Shown here one piece after another: positions 10,768 to 20,253 of a stretch of DNA of 63,201 nucleotides. Below the pieces are notes generated by a model. That model was not told the origin of the DNA. It ran no database searches and saw only the letters and a list, made by a program, of their open reading frames with translations. A program made the position numbers and the translations under genes. Source of the DNA: Zopfochytrium polystomum (Eukaryota > Chytridiomycota > Chytridiomycetes > Chytridiales > Chytridiaceae). Location of the stretch: the NCBI GenBank assembly GCA_025765615.1, contig JAIVFJ010000334.1:1-63201 (forward strand), read 5' to 3'. Numbering within the stretch: position 1 is the stretch's first letter; every line of letters starts with the position of its first letter.

Positions 10768-10935
10768 CTGACCACGATGGCAACGACAACCATCCTGGAT
10801 TGACGTACGAGGGCACGTTTAGGAAGCACTTGTATCACTGGAGGCACTCGAAGGGACTCGAAGGCACTCGGGCTGGGTCGCTATGCATGGTCGATGACCA
10901 CAGTCCCACTGCAGTCGCCCAACGCTTCGGACAGG
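10768..10935 (+). pseudogene. Internally deleted relic of the GNAT gene
   Basis: The region around the start codon (CCGCTGACCACGATGGCAACGAC) matches that of the intact gene at 6147-6165. After about 25 bp it jumps to sequence matching the gene's 3' part, YEGTFRKH, then WRHS and MVDD, with further small indels. About 560 bp of the intact gene are absent, so this copy cannot encode an enzyme. Confidence 0.8.
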
Positions 10936-10937
10936 CG

Positions 10938-11152
10938 ACACTGTCAGGCGAGCTCACCTCGTCGCGTTTCACCGAACGCATGTGCCGCGCCTGAGAGAGA
11001 GCAACAATGGAGATTCCAGGCGAGGTTTCGTTCTTTCCAATGTCAACGAAGGCGGAGTCCAATGTCTGTCCCTGACTTTTGTGTATGGTCATGGCGTAAG
11101 CCAAATGCAGAGGAAGCTGAGTGCGGGACATGTTTCCGAAACACCAACAAAC
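10938..11152 (-). pseudogene. Relic of a Pif1-like helicase C-terminus (Helitron-type)
   Basis: The minus strand reads LPLHLAYAMTIHKSQGQTL and, after a short spacer, ISIVALSQARHMRSV. These are helicase motifs V (TIHKSQG) and VI (VALSxAR) of Pif1/RecD2 helicases, which form the 3' part of Helitron RepHel proteins. Only about 70 codons remain and no upstream helicase motifs are present nearby. It is most simply a fragment of a Helitron or a Pif1 gene copy, and it overlaps the end of the GNAT relic. Confidence 0.75.
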
Positions 11153-11313
11153 ATTACAAAGACAAGAAAGAAATAGAAAAGTTGGACGACGGCCACATCT
11201 GCTCAAGAGTCAAAAAGAACAACAAAAAGTTTCACTCGAATGAAAGCAACATTACAAGCCGAAGTTTACAGGCATCAAATAATATCTCCAGAGAGAGGGA
11301 GCCAAGAGGAAAG

Positions 11314-11385
11314 AGGACCCAGCCGGGGTTGATCCGGCGACCTGTCGATCTGCAGTCGACCGCTCTACCACTGAGCTATAAGTCC
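11314..11385 (-). tRNA. tRNA-Cys (anticodon GCA)
   Basis: A 72-nt cloverleaf on the minus strand. The acceptor stem is GGACTTA with TGGGTCC (two G-U pairs) and discriminator U. The D arm is GCTC-AGTGGTA-GAGC. The anticodon arm is GTCGA-CTGCAGA-TCGAC with GCA at 34-36, the variable region AGGTC, and the T arm GCCGG-ATCAACC-CCGGC. It has no intron. It closely resembles eukaryotic tRNA-Cys elsewhere, but the T loop starts with A where U54 is nearly universal, which may weaken folding or the B box. Confidence 0.9.
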
Positions 11386-12088
11386 CTGTACTACGCTACA
11401 TAAATAAAAATATGTTGCTCCTCACTGTAAATGTGTCCGTTTTGGGCAATTCAGCCTTAAAATGCGTAATTTTCAAATCAAATGTCAGCCTTACTACATA
11501 GATCACATCACACATGCTGCACAATGCAACTTTTGCGTGGTGTAACGTGCCTGTCTTGGTCAGGCTTTCACAGTCTAACCCCCTGCATCATGCTGGATTC
11601 GCAACCAAGGGCGTGCATGCAAGGCGGAGTGTTGGAATATGCCCCCCATGCAATTATTCAGTGCGAACGAAGAAGAAGAAGAAACAGTTGATTGCAGACC
11701 CGACTTGTCAGCTGACCTCCGCCAACTTGCCGTGTTCCACCGTTCCACCACGCCGCTCGTGCTCGCTCCTTCCGTCGTCGGACCTGAATTTCAACAGGAT
11801 CCGCTTTTTTGTTTCAGGTTAGTGTTTTTCTGGCTGAGCCAATTTTTGATTGCCTGCTTGATCGAAATTGCGCCTGGCGAAGCACACTCAATCTGCGTAA
11901 ACGCGAAAAATCCAATTTTGGGCTGATTTCTCCGCTTGATTTGAACCTTCCGCCGTTCGCCGGGAACCCGCGCAAGTTCCGACCATGCCGGCCCGATCGG
12001 ACTCGCATGGGGTAGGACCGTACATGCTCTAAAGATTCCAACACTTTTCGCCTGCCACGCAACACTTTTCAAACAGCCACACTCCTCA
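11386..12088. other. Intergenic region, nothing supported
   Basis: No convincing frame. The first 250 bp are AT-rich and contain a GAAGAAGAAGAAGAA run (about 11667-11682). The last 100 bp form the leader of the next gene. Confidence 0.4.
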
Positions 12089-14580
12089 ATGCTCGACGCC
12101 CTCAACGGCAGCGGAAGCGGCCGGCGCCGCGGCACCCCGTCGCCGTCGCCCAACAACGGCATCGGCAGCGGCGGCCTGACCCTCCCGCGGCTCAACCCGA
12201 TCGCCGCATCGCCGCAACGCGGCGTCGCCGTCAGCCCCGGAACCAGCGGCAGCGGGCTGTCGCTCTCCCTCGGCCGGCGGCGGAGCCCGTCCCCGTTCGG
12301 CCGCTCCGTGTCTCCGCTCAACCCGGCGGAGGCGGCGGCGCCGTCGCCGTCACCTTCGGGATCGGCTCCGGTGACGTTCCTGGAGGCGATTGCGGGCGAC
12401 ACTCGGCCGCGGTTCGGATTCGTTCTGTTTCGGCGGCGGCCGGTTTCCGGCAGCGGCGGCGGAGGCGGCGGGACGGCGTGGGGCCCACACGTGATGGTCC
12501 TGACGCGGGACGCCGAGCTGCGGTTGTTCCCTGTTCCTTCTGGCGGGACGGCGGCAACTTCTTCTACTACTTCAACGTTGACGACGGCGGCGGGCGGTGC
12601 AAGTGGTTCTGCAGTCGCGGTGTGTGGCGTCGCAGACGGTGACGGACGGCACGGCGGTGCGGGTTGCTGTGGACGACGGTCTGTCGGTATTGGTGGTCGG
12701 GAGGGGCAGCGGAGCCTGGACGATCGCGCAGTGGGAGGGGGCGGAGGGTTCGCCAGTTTCGCGGGCGGTCGCCGGGTTTGTGGTGGCATCGGCGCCGTCC
12801 CGGTTGGGTGGAGGAGATGAGTTGGAGGTGAGGGGGGGAGGTGGTGGAGGCGTGGGTGGAGGTGCTGCGGCCGCTGACTGGGCTGGGACGCGGGCGGGCG
12901 CGGGAGCATGAGAAGCAGGCGTGGGATGAGAGGAAGAGGAGCGAGCAGGAGAAGATTCTGGTTGGGGACGGCGACGGGAAGGGGCTTGGGTTTCTTGCCA
13001 ACCAGGCGGAAGTGACGGTGAAGGCGGCGGCGGCGGCCAAGGAGGCGGCGGAGGCGGCGAAGAAAGAGGTTGGGGAAACCGCAAGAACCGGAAATGGCGA
13101 AGGACGGAAGGGGCGGAGTAAGGACGGAAGAGGAGGCCTTGGGATCGGGCGGATGCGTTCGTTCGAGAACGTCATATCTGCCGTCGGCCTGCGCCGGTCC
13201 CCAGAACCTAGCGGCGGCGGCGGCAGCGGCTTGGAACAGGTCGGTGCGGCAAAGGCGGGCTTGACGCTCGGCGTACCAGGCGGCAATCCGGGCCTCGACC
13301 CGCCGTGGAATCGTCCTCGCGCAGCGTCATCATCGCGTGGGGGCGGCGCAACCGACCCGCCGCGAAAGCGAGACGCGAGTGCCAACCCGACCCTCGAGCC
13401 GCCGCAACTCCAACCACGGTCGTCCTCATCGCCGCGCGGTGGCGGCGACGCGGCGGCGACTCCCAGCCTTGATCGATACCAGACCCCATCGTCCAAAGGC
13501 GGCGGCAACACCGACTCTCCAGCGCCTGCACATGGTAAGAGCCCACAGCCTTCATCCTCGATACATTAGCTGAGTCCGCCGTCAGACGCTTTCCCATCGC
13601 AGCGACCGCGTCCCGCGCGCTCGCCGCGCGCATACTCCCCCGAGTCGATCCCCTCGGCGCCGCCATCATCGTCGTCATCGTCGCCGTCGCACCGGACTCT
13701 GCAGCACGCTTTCCCATCGCCGCCTTCCAGCAACAGTTCCCCCAGGCCACGACGGCAGCCGAGCCCGCACCCATCCTCGCAGCCGCAGCCTTCGCCGCAA
13801 CGGTCCCGCGAACACAACCGAGACCGGCGGTCGGGATCGCCCGAGGAGCCCTCCGCGTCGTACTCGTCGCGGAGGCAACAACAGCCGCAGGCAAACAGCC
13901 GTCACCAAGACCACAGCTACAGCCCGCGCGGATCCTCGCCCGATGACTACATTTCCTCTTCACGCAACGAGAACTCACGACGCCACCGGGACCAAGAACG
14001 CAACCCGCACCACCGCCGTTCCCCCTCGCCCTCCTCCTCCTACCGCACCCACGAGCCTTTGCGCCACGACTCCCACCAAAACTCCCACCAGCACTCGAGC
14101 CGCGGCGGTTCCTTCCCGGACTCGCCGCTCCAAAAATTCGAAGCTCGGTTCGGCAAGCCTGCTCTCACAGCGCCGCCGCGGACGCACAGCGCGGGACCCA
14201 GGCGCGTCTCTTCCTCCCCGCCACCGTCCGCGGGGTCCTCTCGGTCCCGCGTGGTCGTGGTGTCCGGTAGCGACGGCGGCGGCGGGGACCGGGACGGGTC
14301 GCGGGTGATAGCGTCGAGCCCGCGGACGTCGTCGCTGGCGGGCTCGCCGCCGACGGTGTCGCGGCCGCCGCCGTACGCGGACGCGGTGCGGGCGAGAGGC
14401 GGTGGGCGGTGGGAGTCGGGGGTCGGGGGAGGGCAGCAGGGAGGGGGTACAGGGGAGGAGCCGGTGGTGAGTGAGACTAGGGGAGGGGAGGTTTGCCCAT
14501 TGCCACCCCATGCACTTGCTGCCCGCCTCTTGAGTGCATTCAAACAACCGACGGAAGTATGTCTCAAAACCGACATCTGA
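12089..14580 (+). CDS. Large Ser/Pro/Arg-rich protein with possible PH domain, frame interrupted
   Basis: Starts at ATG 12089. The first ~90 residues are Ser/Pro/Gly/Arg-rich (RRRSPSPFGRSVSPLNP). A putative PH domain follows, spread over three frames: VTFLEAIAGDTRPRFGFVLFRRR and VMVLTRDAELRLFPVPS in the first, VVLQSR to WTIAQWEG (12600-12800) in the second, and EAWVEVLRPL in the third. The changes occur in GGC repeats and in a GGGGGGG run near 12831, with no intron of workable size. An Ala/Lys helix follows. A 51-nt intron (13535-13585, GTAAGA..CAG) leads without loss of frame into about 330 codons of Ser/Pro/Arg/His-rich disorder, ending at 14580. The PH call rests on strand pattern and the final Trp helix and is tentative. 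Confidence 0.5.
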
Positions 14581-15596
14581 ATAAATTTACCTATTACCTC
14601 TCATTGCACGCCTCTGGATGATTCAAACGGCACACTTTGTTGAAGAGTAAAGCGAGCGGGAGCACGAGATTTCATGGCAGAAAACTTTCAAACCACGGCC
14701 AAATAGAAACACGAGCACCGGTACGCCCAGTTAAATACGGCTAGTGCCGTTGAAGAAAGGGTTGAAACCACAATTTTGTATAAAGTCAAACGCGACATCG
14801 TTCTGATCACGGTCAACATCGCGGTCAACAAAGCAAAGCAGATGCTCCCGCTATTGTGGTTCCGTAATCAAAAAGCTTCATATTCTCCAGCAGTACATAG
14901 TCCACCGTCGTGATTTCTTTCAGGCTCGGGCCCCAACAAGAAAGGAGAAAGAATTCGATGCTGAGCGGAAAGTGATGAAAAGTTAGAGTTGGTTTCGACC
15001 CGGAGTCGGACGACTACTTGCACTTTCGCAACCTTCGCCTATTTCATTCACGTCCTGGGAAGGGCCAAAACCAGTTTCTGAAAAAACAAATTTTCTTTCT
15101 TCTACGAGGCAATAAGGACACACAAAAAAAATAAAGGACTCAACCAAGCAAGTTTATATCACTAGAAACCTCCCCCTTGCCCACCGACGCCTCGCCTGTC
15201 ACACATCGCAACTGAAAAGTGGGGAGGGCCGATCTATGGGTGGTGGAGGTGTTGGCAGCACAACGAGAAAGCAGGTGAAAGATAAAAGAAAAGGGAAGCG
15301 CATTTTTTTCGGAGAAAGAGGCGGGATCAACAAGCGCAAAGGGGCGCAAGATGGAAACAAACAACAAGAAAGGTGTGGAGAAAACAAAATTTCGTTCGGT
15401 GGAGGGGTAAATCGCGAGTTTCGTGGCTGATAGATTGAGATCCAGATAGAGAGAGGGAGAGAGAGAGAAAAAAAGACACGCTGGGAGAGAAACGAGGGTT
15501 GTTGATAAGGAGTTACGAGCTGCTTGTGGACCGAATCGACCCGCCGCACTTCGCAACCCCCTCCTGTCCCCCTTCACTTCCACTTGCAAGTTTCAT
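14581..15596. other. Intergenic region between convergent genes
   Basis: AT-richer in 14581-15000. From about 15080 to 15500 it is A- and AG-rich on the plus strand. It contains the 3' ends of two genes transcribed toward each other. Minus-strand frames here are pyrimidine-rich and not coding-like. I see no RNA gene. Confidence 0.4.
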
Positions 15597-17135
15597 TCAC
15601 GCCGTCGACGTCGAATTCGGCAGCCGCAGCGCGCCAAACGCCTGCACCAGCATACCGTACGCGGGCGCCTTTCTCTGCGCGACGCCCGGCGCGACGAGCG
15701 CGAGCGGGGTCTGCAGTTTCGGGGGGTTATTTTCAGCGAGGAACGGCGCGCCGGAGAGGTTCTTGACGCGCGGGCGCTGGGTGAGGGCGGACATCCTTCT
15801 GTTGAGGTTGACGAGGCGGGTGCCGGATTCCGCCGGGTATTCGTCGGCGTCGCGGCGGTCGAGGCCGGCGGCGGTGGAGTTTGTCGCGGAGGTGGAGGCG
15901 GCCGTGCTCTTGCAGACGTCCGAGGCGCCCTGGAGCTGAGCGGAGGCGGCGACGAGGACGAGGTTATCTGTGTTGACGACAAACTCAACGAGGTCAGCCG
16001 GGGCGGTCCCACCGTCGAAGCACTGGACGACGACGTCGATCCAGATCCTGACTGTTTCGTTTTTCTGGGACGAGCAGGTTTTCGGGTTCGCCTTGTAGGA
16101 GATGGCGATGCCGGCGTTGTCTGTGGCGAGGACGGTGAAGAGGTTTTGGTTTGGGGTGTAGGACTCTGCGATGAGGGCCTCGATGCCGACGGGCTGGGAG
16201 GTCTGGTCGAAGAAGTTGACCCAGAAGTAATAGTAAAAGTCGGATTGGGAGGAGCGGAGGTAGATTTCGTCGCAGAGGAGGGAGAGCTCGGTCGAAAGGA
16301 CGGTTCGGGCGTTGGGGTTGTACGCGAAATCGAGCTCGCTGAGGCCGCCAAAGATGGAGGCGCCGCCAGTGAGCATCTGGGTGTCGGCAATATAGTGCGG
16401 TATGGTAGACGCGTTGGAGGGGAGCGGGGTGAAAATTGTTTTTCCCTTGATGGACTTGCGATCGGGGAGGATGGCGAGAAGGTCGTCGGGCGTTGATGGT
16501 TGCCCTGGAGGCATTGTGATTGGGGGTATCGACGCTGGGTACACGGTCGTCGAGACGCTGTACGGGGTCGGAGTGGTCGTGTAGGTTGTGGTCTGCACCA
16601 CAGTGGAGACGGATCCGTCGGCCAGTGTGGTTGCTGTCGTGAGGGTCGCCGTTCGCGTCAGGTCAAGGTTGATGAGCGGAACTGCTGTTGGCGTGGTAAA
16701 TCCGCCGCTGGTCGCAGATGTGGGAGAGTTGCTGCTGCTGCCGCTGCTGGTCTTGTTTCGCGTAACCAAGACTGGAGCGATGATCGCCACAAGAACGGCC
16801 ACGATCACGATCGCGAGGATGACACCTTGAATGAGAAGGTAATGGCGAGTTCAGAGGGTGGCAAGGCAGTAAAACGGTAAGTTGTTGTTTCCAACGATAC
16901 CCACTGTAAAGACCAGCCCGTTTCTTCCACTGCGCGACCAAACGCGATTTCACGCCCTCGCCGCCGGCCGACTTCGCTGGAAGGAACCCGCCGTCGACAA
17001 GGAGCGACACGTCGCCGTCAGAGGAGATGCCTTTCGCCTTTCTGTCCAGCGCAGCGGCCGAGTTGGCTGAGTTGCCGCCAACGTTGTGTGGCACGCCAGG
17101 AAGGTCAACGGGAGCCGGCGGGAATGGGCAGGCCA
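15597..17135 (-). CDS. Single-pass membrane protein with extracellular-type C-terminal domain (possible C-terminal half of the adjoining kinase)
   Basis: Two exons: from about 17135 to 16905, and 16825 to 15597. The 79-nt intron (GTGGGT..AAG) preserves the frame. The N-terminal ~75 residues are cytosolic in character and end in a basic stretch (KSRLVAQWKKRAGLYS). A hydrophobic helix follows directly (VILAIVIVAVLVAIIAPVLV). The positive-inside rule predicts N-in/C-out. The C-terminal ~400 residues start with a Ser/Thr-rich stalk and contain several Asn-X-Ser/Thr sites and a few cysteines, as expected outside the cell. I do not recognise the family. Its first ATG (17135) overlaps the end of the kinase frame (17105), so the two may be one gene with a 1-nt frame error. 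Confidence 0.6.
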
Positions 17136-18556
17136 TCCTGCATGGCCACGAGGGCAGCCAGGACCTCGGAAAACAGCGGGCGGTCAGTTGGAGTGAACTG
17201 CATGCACTTGGACATGAGCGCGGAAAAACTCGTCGGGGACGTCGTCGGGGAAGCGCAGGGGGGGAAGCTCCTTCCTCTCGAGGTAGGCGCGGACGACTCC
17301 GAAACGAAGCTGGTCGACGCGGATGGTGTACGGGCCCGCCCACGAGCCGATTTCGGTGAGGAGGACGCCAAAGGAGTAGACGTCGCAAAAGGCGGTGAAC
17401 TTTGCGTGGGCGTCGTTGAGCTCGGGGGCCATCCACAGCGGAGTTCCCTTGGGGCCGCGCGCAAAGTCGCGCTCCATCTGCCGGTTCTGGGCTGCTTCCG
17501 TGTCGGCGGCGGCGGCGCCAAAGCCCATGGTGGTGGAAAGCGTTTCGGACTTTACAAGGGCGAGGCCAAAGTCGGCCAGCTTGGCACGGATGCGGCCCTC
17601 AAGGTCGTTTTCGCAAAGCACGTTCATGGACTTGAGGTCGCGGTGGAAGACGGGAGCAGGCTTGTGGTTGTGCAGGTAGTGCATGCCGCTGGCAATATCG
17701 ACGGCGAGCTGCAGGCGGGAGGCGTACGGAGGCATCTGAATAGCGGCGTCGATGTCGGCGGGGTCTGCGGCGTTGGTATAGATTTCAAAGAGCGAGCCGA
17801 ATGGCAGGTACTCCATAACGAGAGCGGACAGGCCGGGCTCGAGGATGACGCCGTAAAACCGGACGACTCGTGGGTGGTTGAGCTCAGAGAGGACGCGGGC
17901 CTCGCGCTTGAAGTCGAGGGCGACGCGGCGCGAGAGCGTGCGGATGATGAGTGTCTTCACGACCACCGGGTGTTGGTCGTACGTAGCTCGGCGAACGACT
18001 CCGTAGCTGCCGGCGCCGAGCAAGCCCTCCTCGGAAGTGTCGATCGCGACGCGGGAGGACGGAATGACGAATTTTGAGACGGACTCGTCTTCGTCGGACG
18101 CCCTGACGGCGGACGACGACTCGGAGATGGCGAGAACGGACGACGGAAACGAAGCCGACGAGTGCGGGTTTGTGCACCGGAGCTTTCGTCCGTGTCAGAC
18201 GCGATGGTGGCCGGCATGCGCGCTGCCGCGACAACGTTGGGGACGGTAGAAGCTGTCGAGAGGACCAGGGACGAAACAAAGGACGGGGCCGCAGCCTCGG
18301 ACAGCGGAGGAGGAGTAGACACGGTCGTCGCGAGCGGATCTGCGGGAGCGTAGTCGTCGGTCAGTCCAGGCGCCGCCGCCGCGGTGGATGGATCCGAGTT
18401 GGTGGATGCGGCGCTGGAGGAGGAGGCGGAGGAGGGTGAGACATGGTGGGGAAGCTCGCTGGCGATGCCGATGGGTGGTGCAACGGAAGACACAGCTGCA
18501 GAAGCAGAACGGTCAGATGAAGAGGCGGCCGAGGTCGCCGTCGCCGTCGCCGACAT
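17105..18556 (-). CDS. TKL-like protein kinase, frame interrupted
   Basis: Starts at the ATG at 18556 with about 120 residues rich in Ala/Ser/Thr. The frame then changes near 18150, and the catalytic domain reads on in another frame: GAGSYGVV (glycine loop), VVVKTL (lysine), REARVLSELNHPRVVRFYGV, EYLPFGSL, HRDLKSMNVL (catalytic loop), DFGLA, GTPLWMAPE and DVYSFGVLLTEI. All catalytic residues are present. The last helix (MSKCMQFTPTDRP, LFSEVLAAL) is in a further frame; the change falls at a run of five A/T at 17224-17228. The RD-type loop and the TP/WMAPE pattern fit tyrosine-kinase-like Ser/Thr kinases. The 5' leader is rich in CTCT and GTCTGTCT repeats. It may be fused to the following membrane protein. 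Confidence 0.8.
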
Positions 18557-20253
18557 GGTCCTGGTGGCGGTAGGTGTGGTAGCTGTGGGAGGCAGTGGTG
18601 GGCGATGAGGGAAGGAAGGAAGGAACGAAGGAAGGGCGCCGTCGCGTCGAGCAGCCGAGGGTTTTCGTTGTTGTGCGAGGGTGGAGGCCTGCGGAAGGGA
18701 GATAGATGGCGACAGAGACAGAGACAGAGGGCGAGACAGAGGGAGGTAAGAGAGAGAGACAGACAGAGAGAGAAAGAGATCGATCTGTCTGTCTGCCTGA
18801 GTGCAGCTTGCCATGCCAAGTGATGGCAACAAAGGAGACAAAACGCGCGGCGATTAGGAGACAAGAAGCAAGCCTTCCAAAAACGGCCACGGTGTCTGCC
18901 TTTTCATCAAGCGTTTTGGAATTTTGCACATTTTGGGTGCATTTTTTAGGTTGCGCAAGGAAGCCCGTTTTTATGAAAAATTTTGTGATTCCGTGCGCAA
19001 AAGAACGACAAATTCCGTCTCTTCTATTTTTCGTTTCCGCCCCGCCAATCTTTTCAAAATCATTCACCTCCACAAGAAAAAAATTTTCAGTTCATCATCG
19101 GGCTGGATTTTCTTCTTTTCAAAGGAAAGACAGGCCACCGTCAAATTTTTCTTTTTTTCTTTTCTTTCCTTTTTATTTTTATTATTTTTTTTTTTGGTTC
19201 TGTTGCCATTTGGACAGCGAAAGACAGCGAGTGAGTGCCTTTTTGTTGCCCGTTTTGGACCTGTCCTTTTAGTGGAAGGAAAAAAACGCATACTCGCACG
19301 TGATCCACTTCATTTCCTGCTTCTCCACCTTTACCTTGCCATCTACCTACTTGTATTGTATGCCCGAGTTTCGCTTGTATTCCTGGATCCGTTGTAGTTC
19401 TTCAAGTTTGGCATCGTGGGCTCTTGTTTGGCGCAGTGGCGTGCAAAGACTAAGAAAAAGCGAGAAAGATGAAGCCAGCATTAATTGCAAAGCAGAATCC
19501 ATCAACAGAACCTAACGACAACGCGGTTGATTGGCCTCAAATGCAAATACTACCTTTTCAGCAAGCCAGGACCAGAAGAGAGTGGCTGTTAAAATGGCAG
19601 TGGCACCTGCACTGCTCTCTGGCAAGTGGATTACATCAACTAACAATGCGTAGGCAAAGAATAACACCACCTGACAAATAAAGCGACGAAATGTGCATAA
19701 ATATTAGATAATGTGGGGCAGTGAAGGCCGTAAAGGACCTCGCTCCGAATGCTGTGGCTGAGTGTTTCCTGGAATAGAGGCAAAAGAATCTAACGATCAA
19801 AAGGGTCGGACGTATGCTGTCGACGGCGGCGACGAAGCTCCTTGGCGGCAGTAGCACACATTTGAGTTAATTTTCTTTGGCGCGACTAATTGGTAACATT
19901 AGAAGGAATCGGAGGGTACTTTTGGTCCCTGACTAGGGCGCAGCCGCAGCAGGGTAGGTCTCAGTCTGCGACTCTCGAGACGACAGTAATTACCGGCAAA
20001 GGCTAAGGCTCGACGCCGCTGCGAGTTGCAAAAGCAGAAAGGGAAAAAAAAAAACACCATGAAAATATCGACTGGAGGCGGGCACAGCAAGACGGCGGTG
20101 TCTGTCGGAGAGTATTTTAAATATCTCCGCCGAATCTGAGTGCCGAGGAGCAGCGGACATGGACAGACGGCGACAGAGAGAGAGAGAGACAGAGAGTGAG
20201 AAAGAGAGAGAGAGAGTGTGTGTGTGAGTACCAAACATCTTGGCACTTCTCCG
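18557..20253. other. Divergent promoter region with GA/CAGA repeats and T-rich tracts
   Basis: Positions 18700-18795 carry GACAGA and GAGA repeats that form a pyrimidine-rich leader for the minus-strand kinase. 19140-19200 is T-rich. 20176-20226 carries GAGA and GTGT repeats just before the plus-strand regulator gene. No gene is supported in between. Confidence 0.45.

Noticed and set aside
14990..15060. Sequence with a tRNA-like TTTCGACCCGGAGTC stretch
   Set aside because: Only the T-arm-like part resembles a tRNA; the D arm and anticodon stem do not form.
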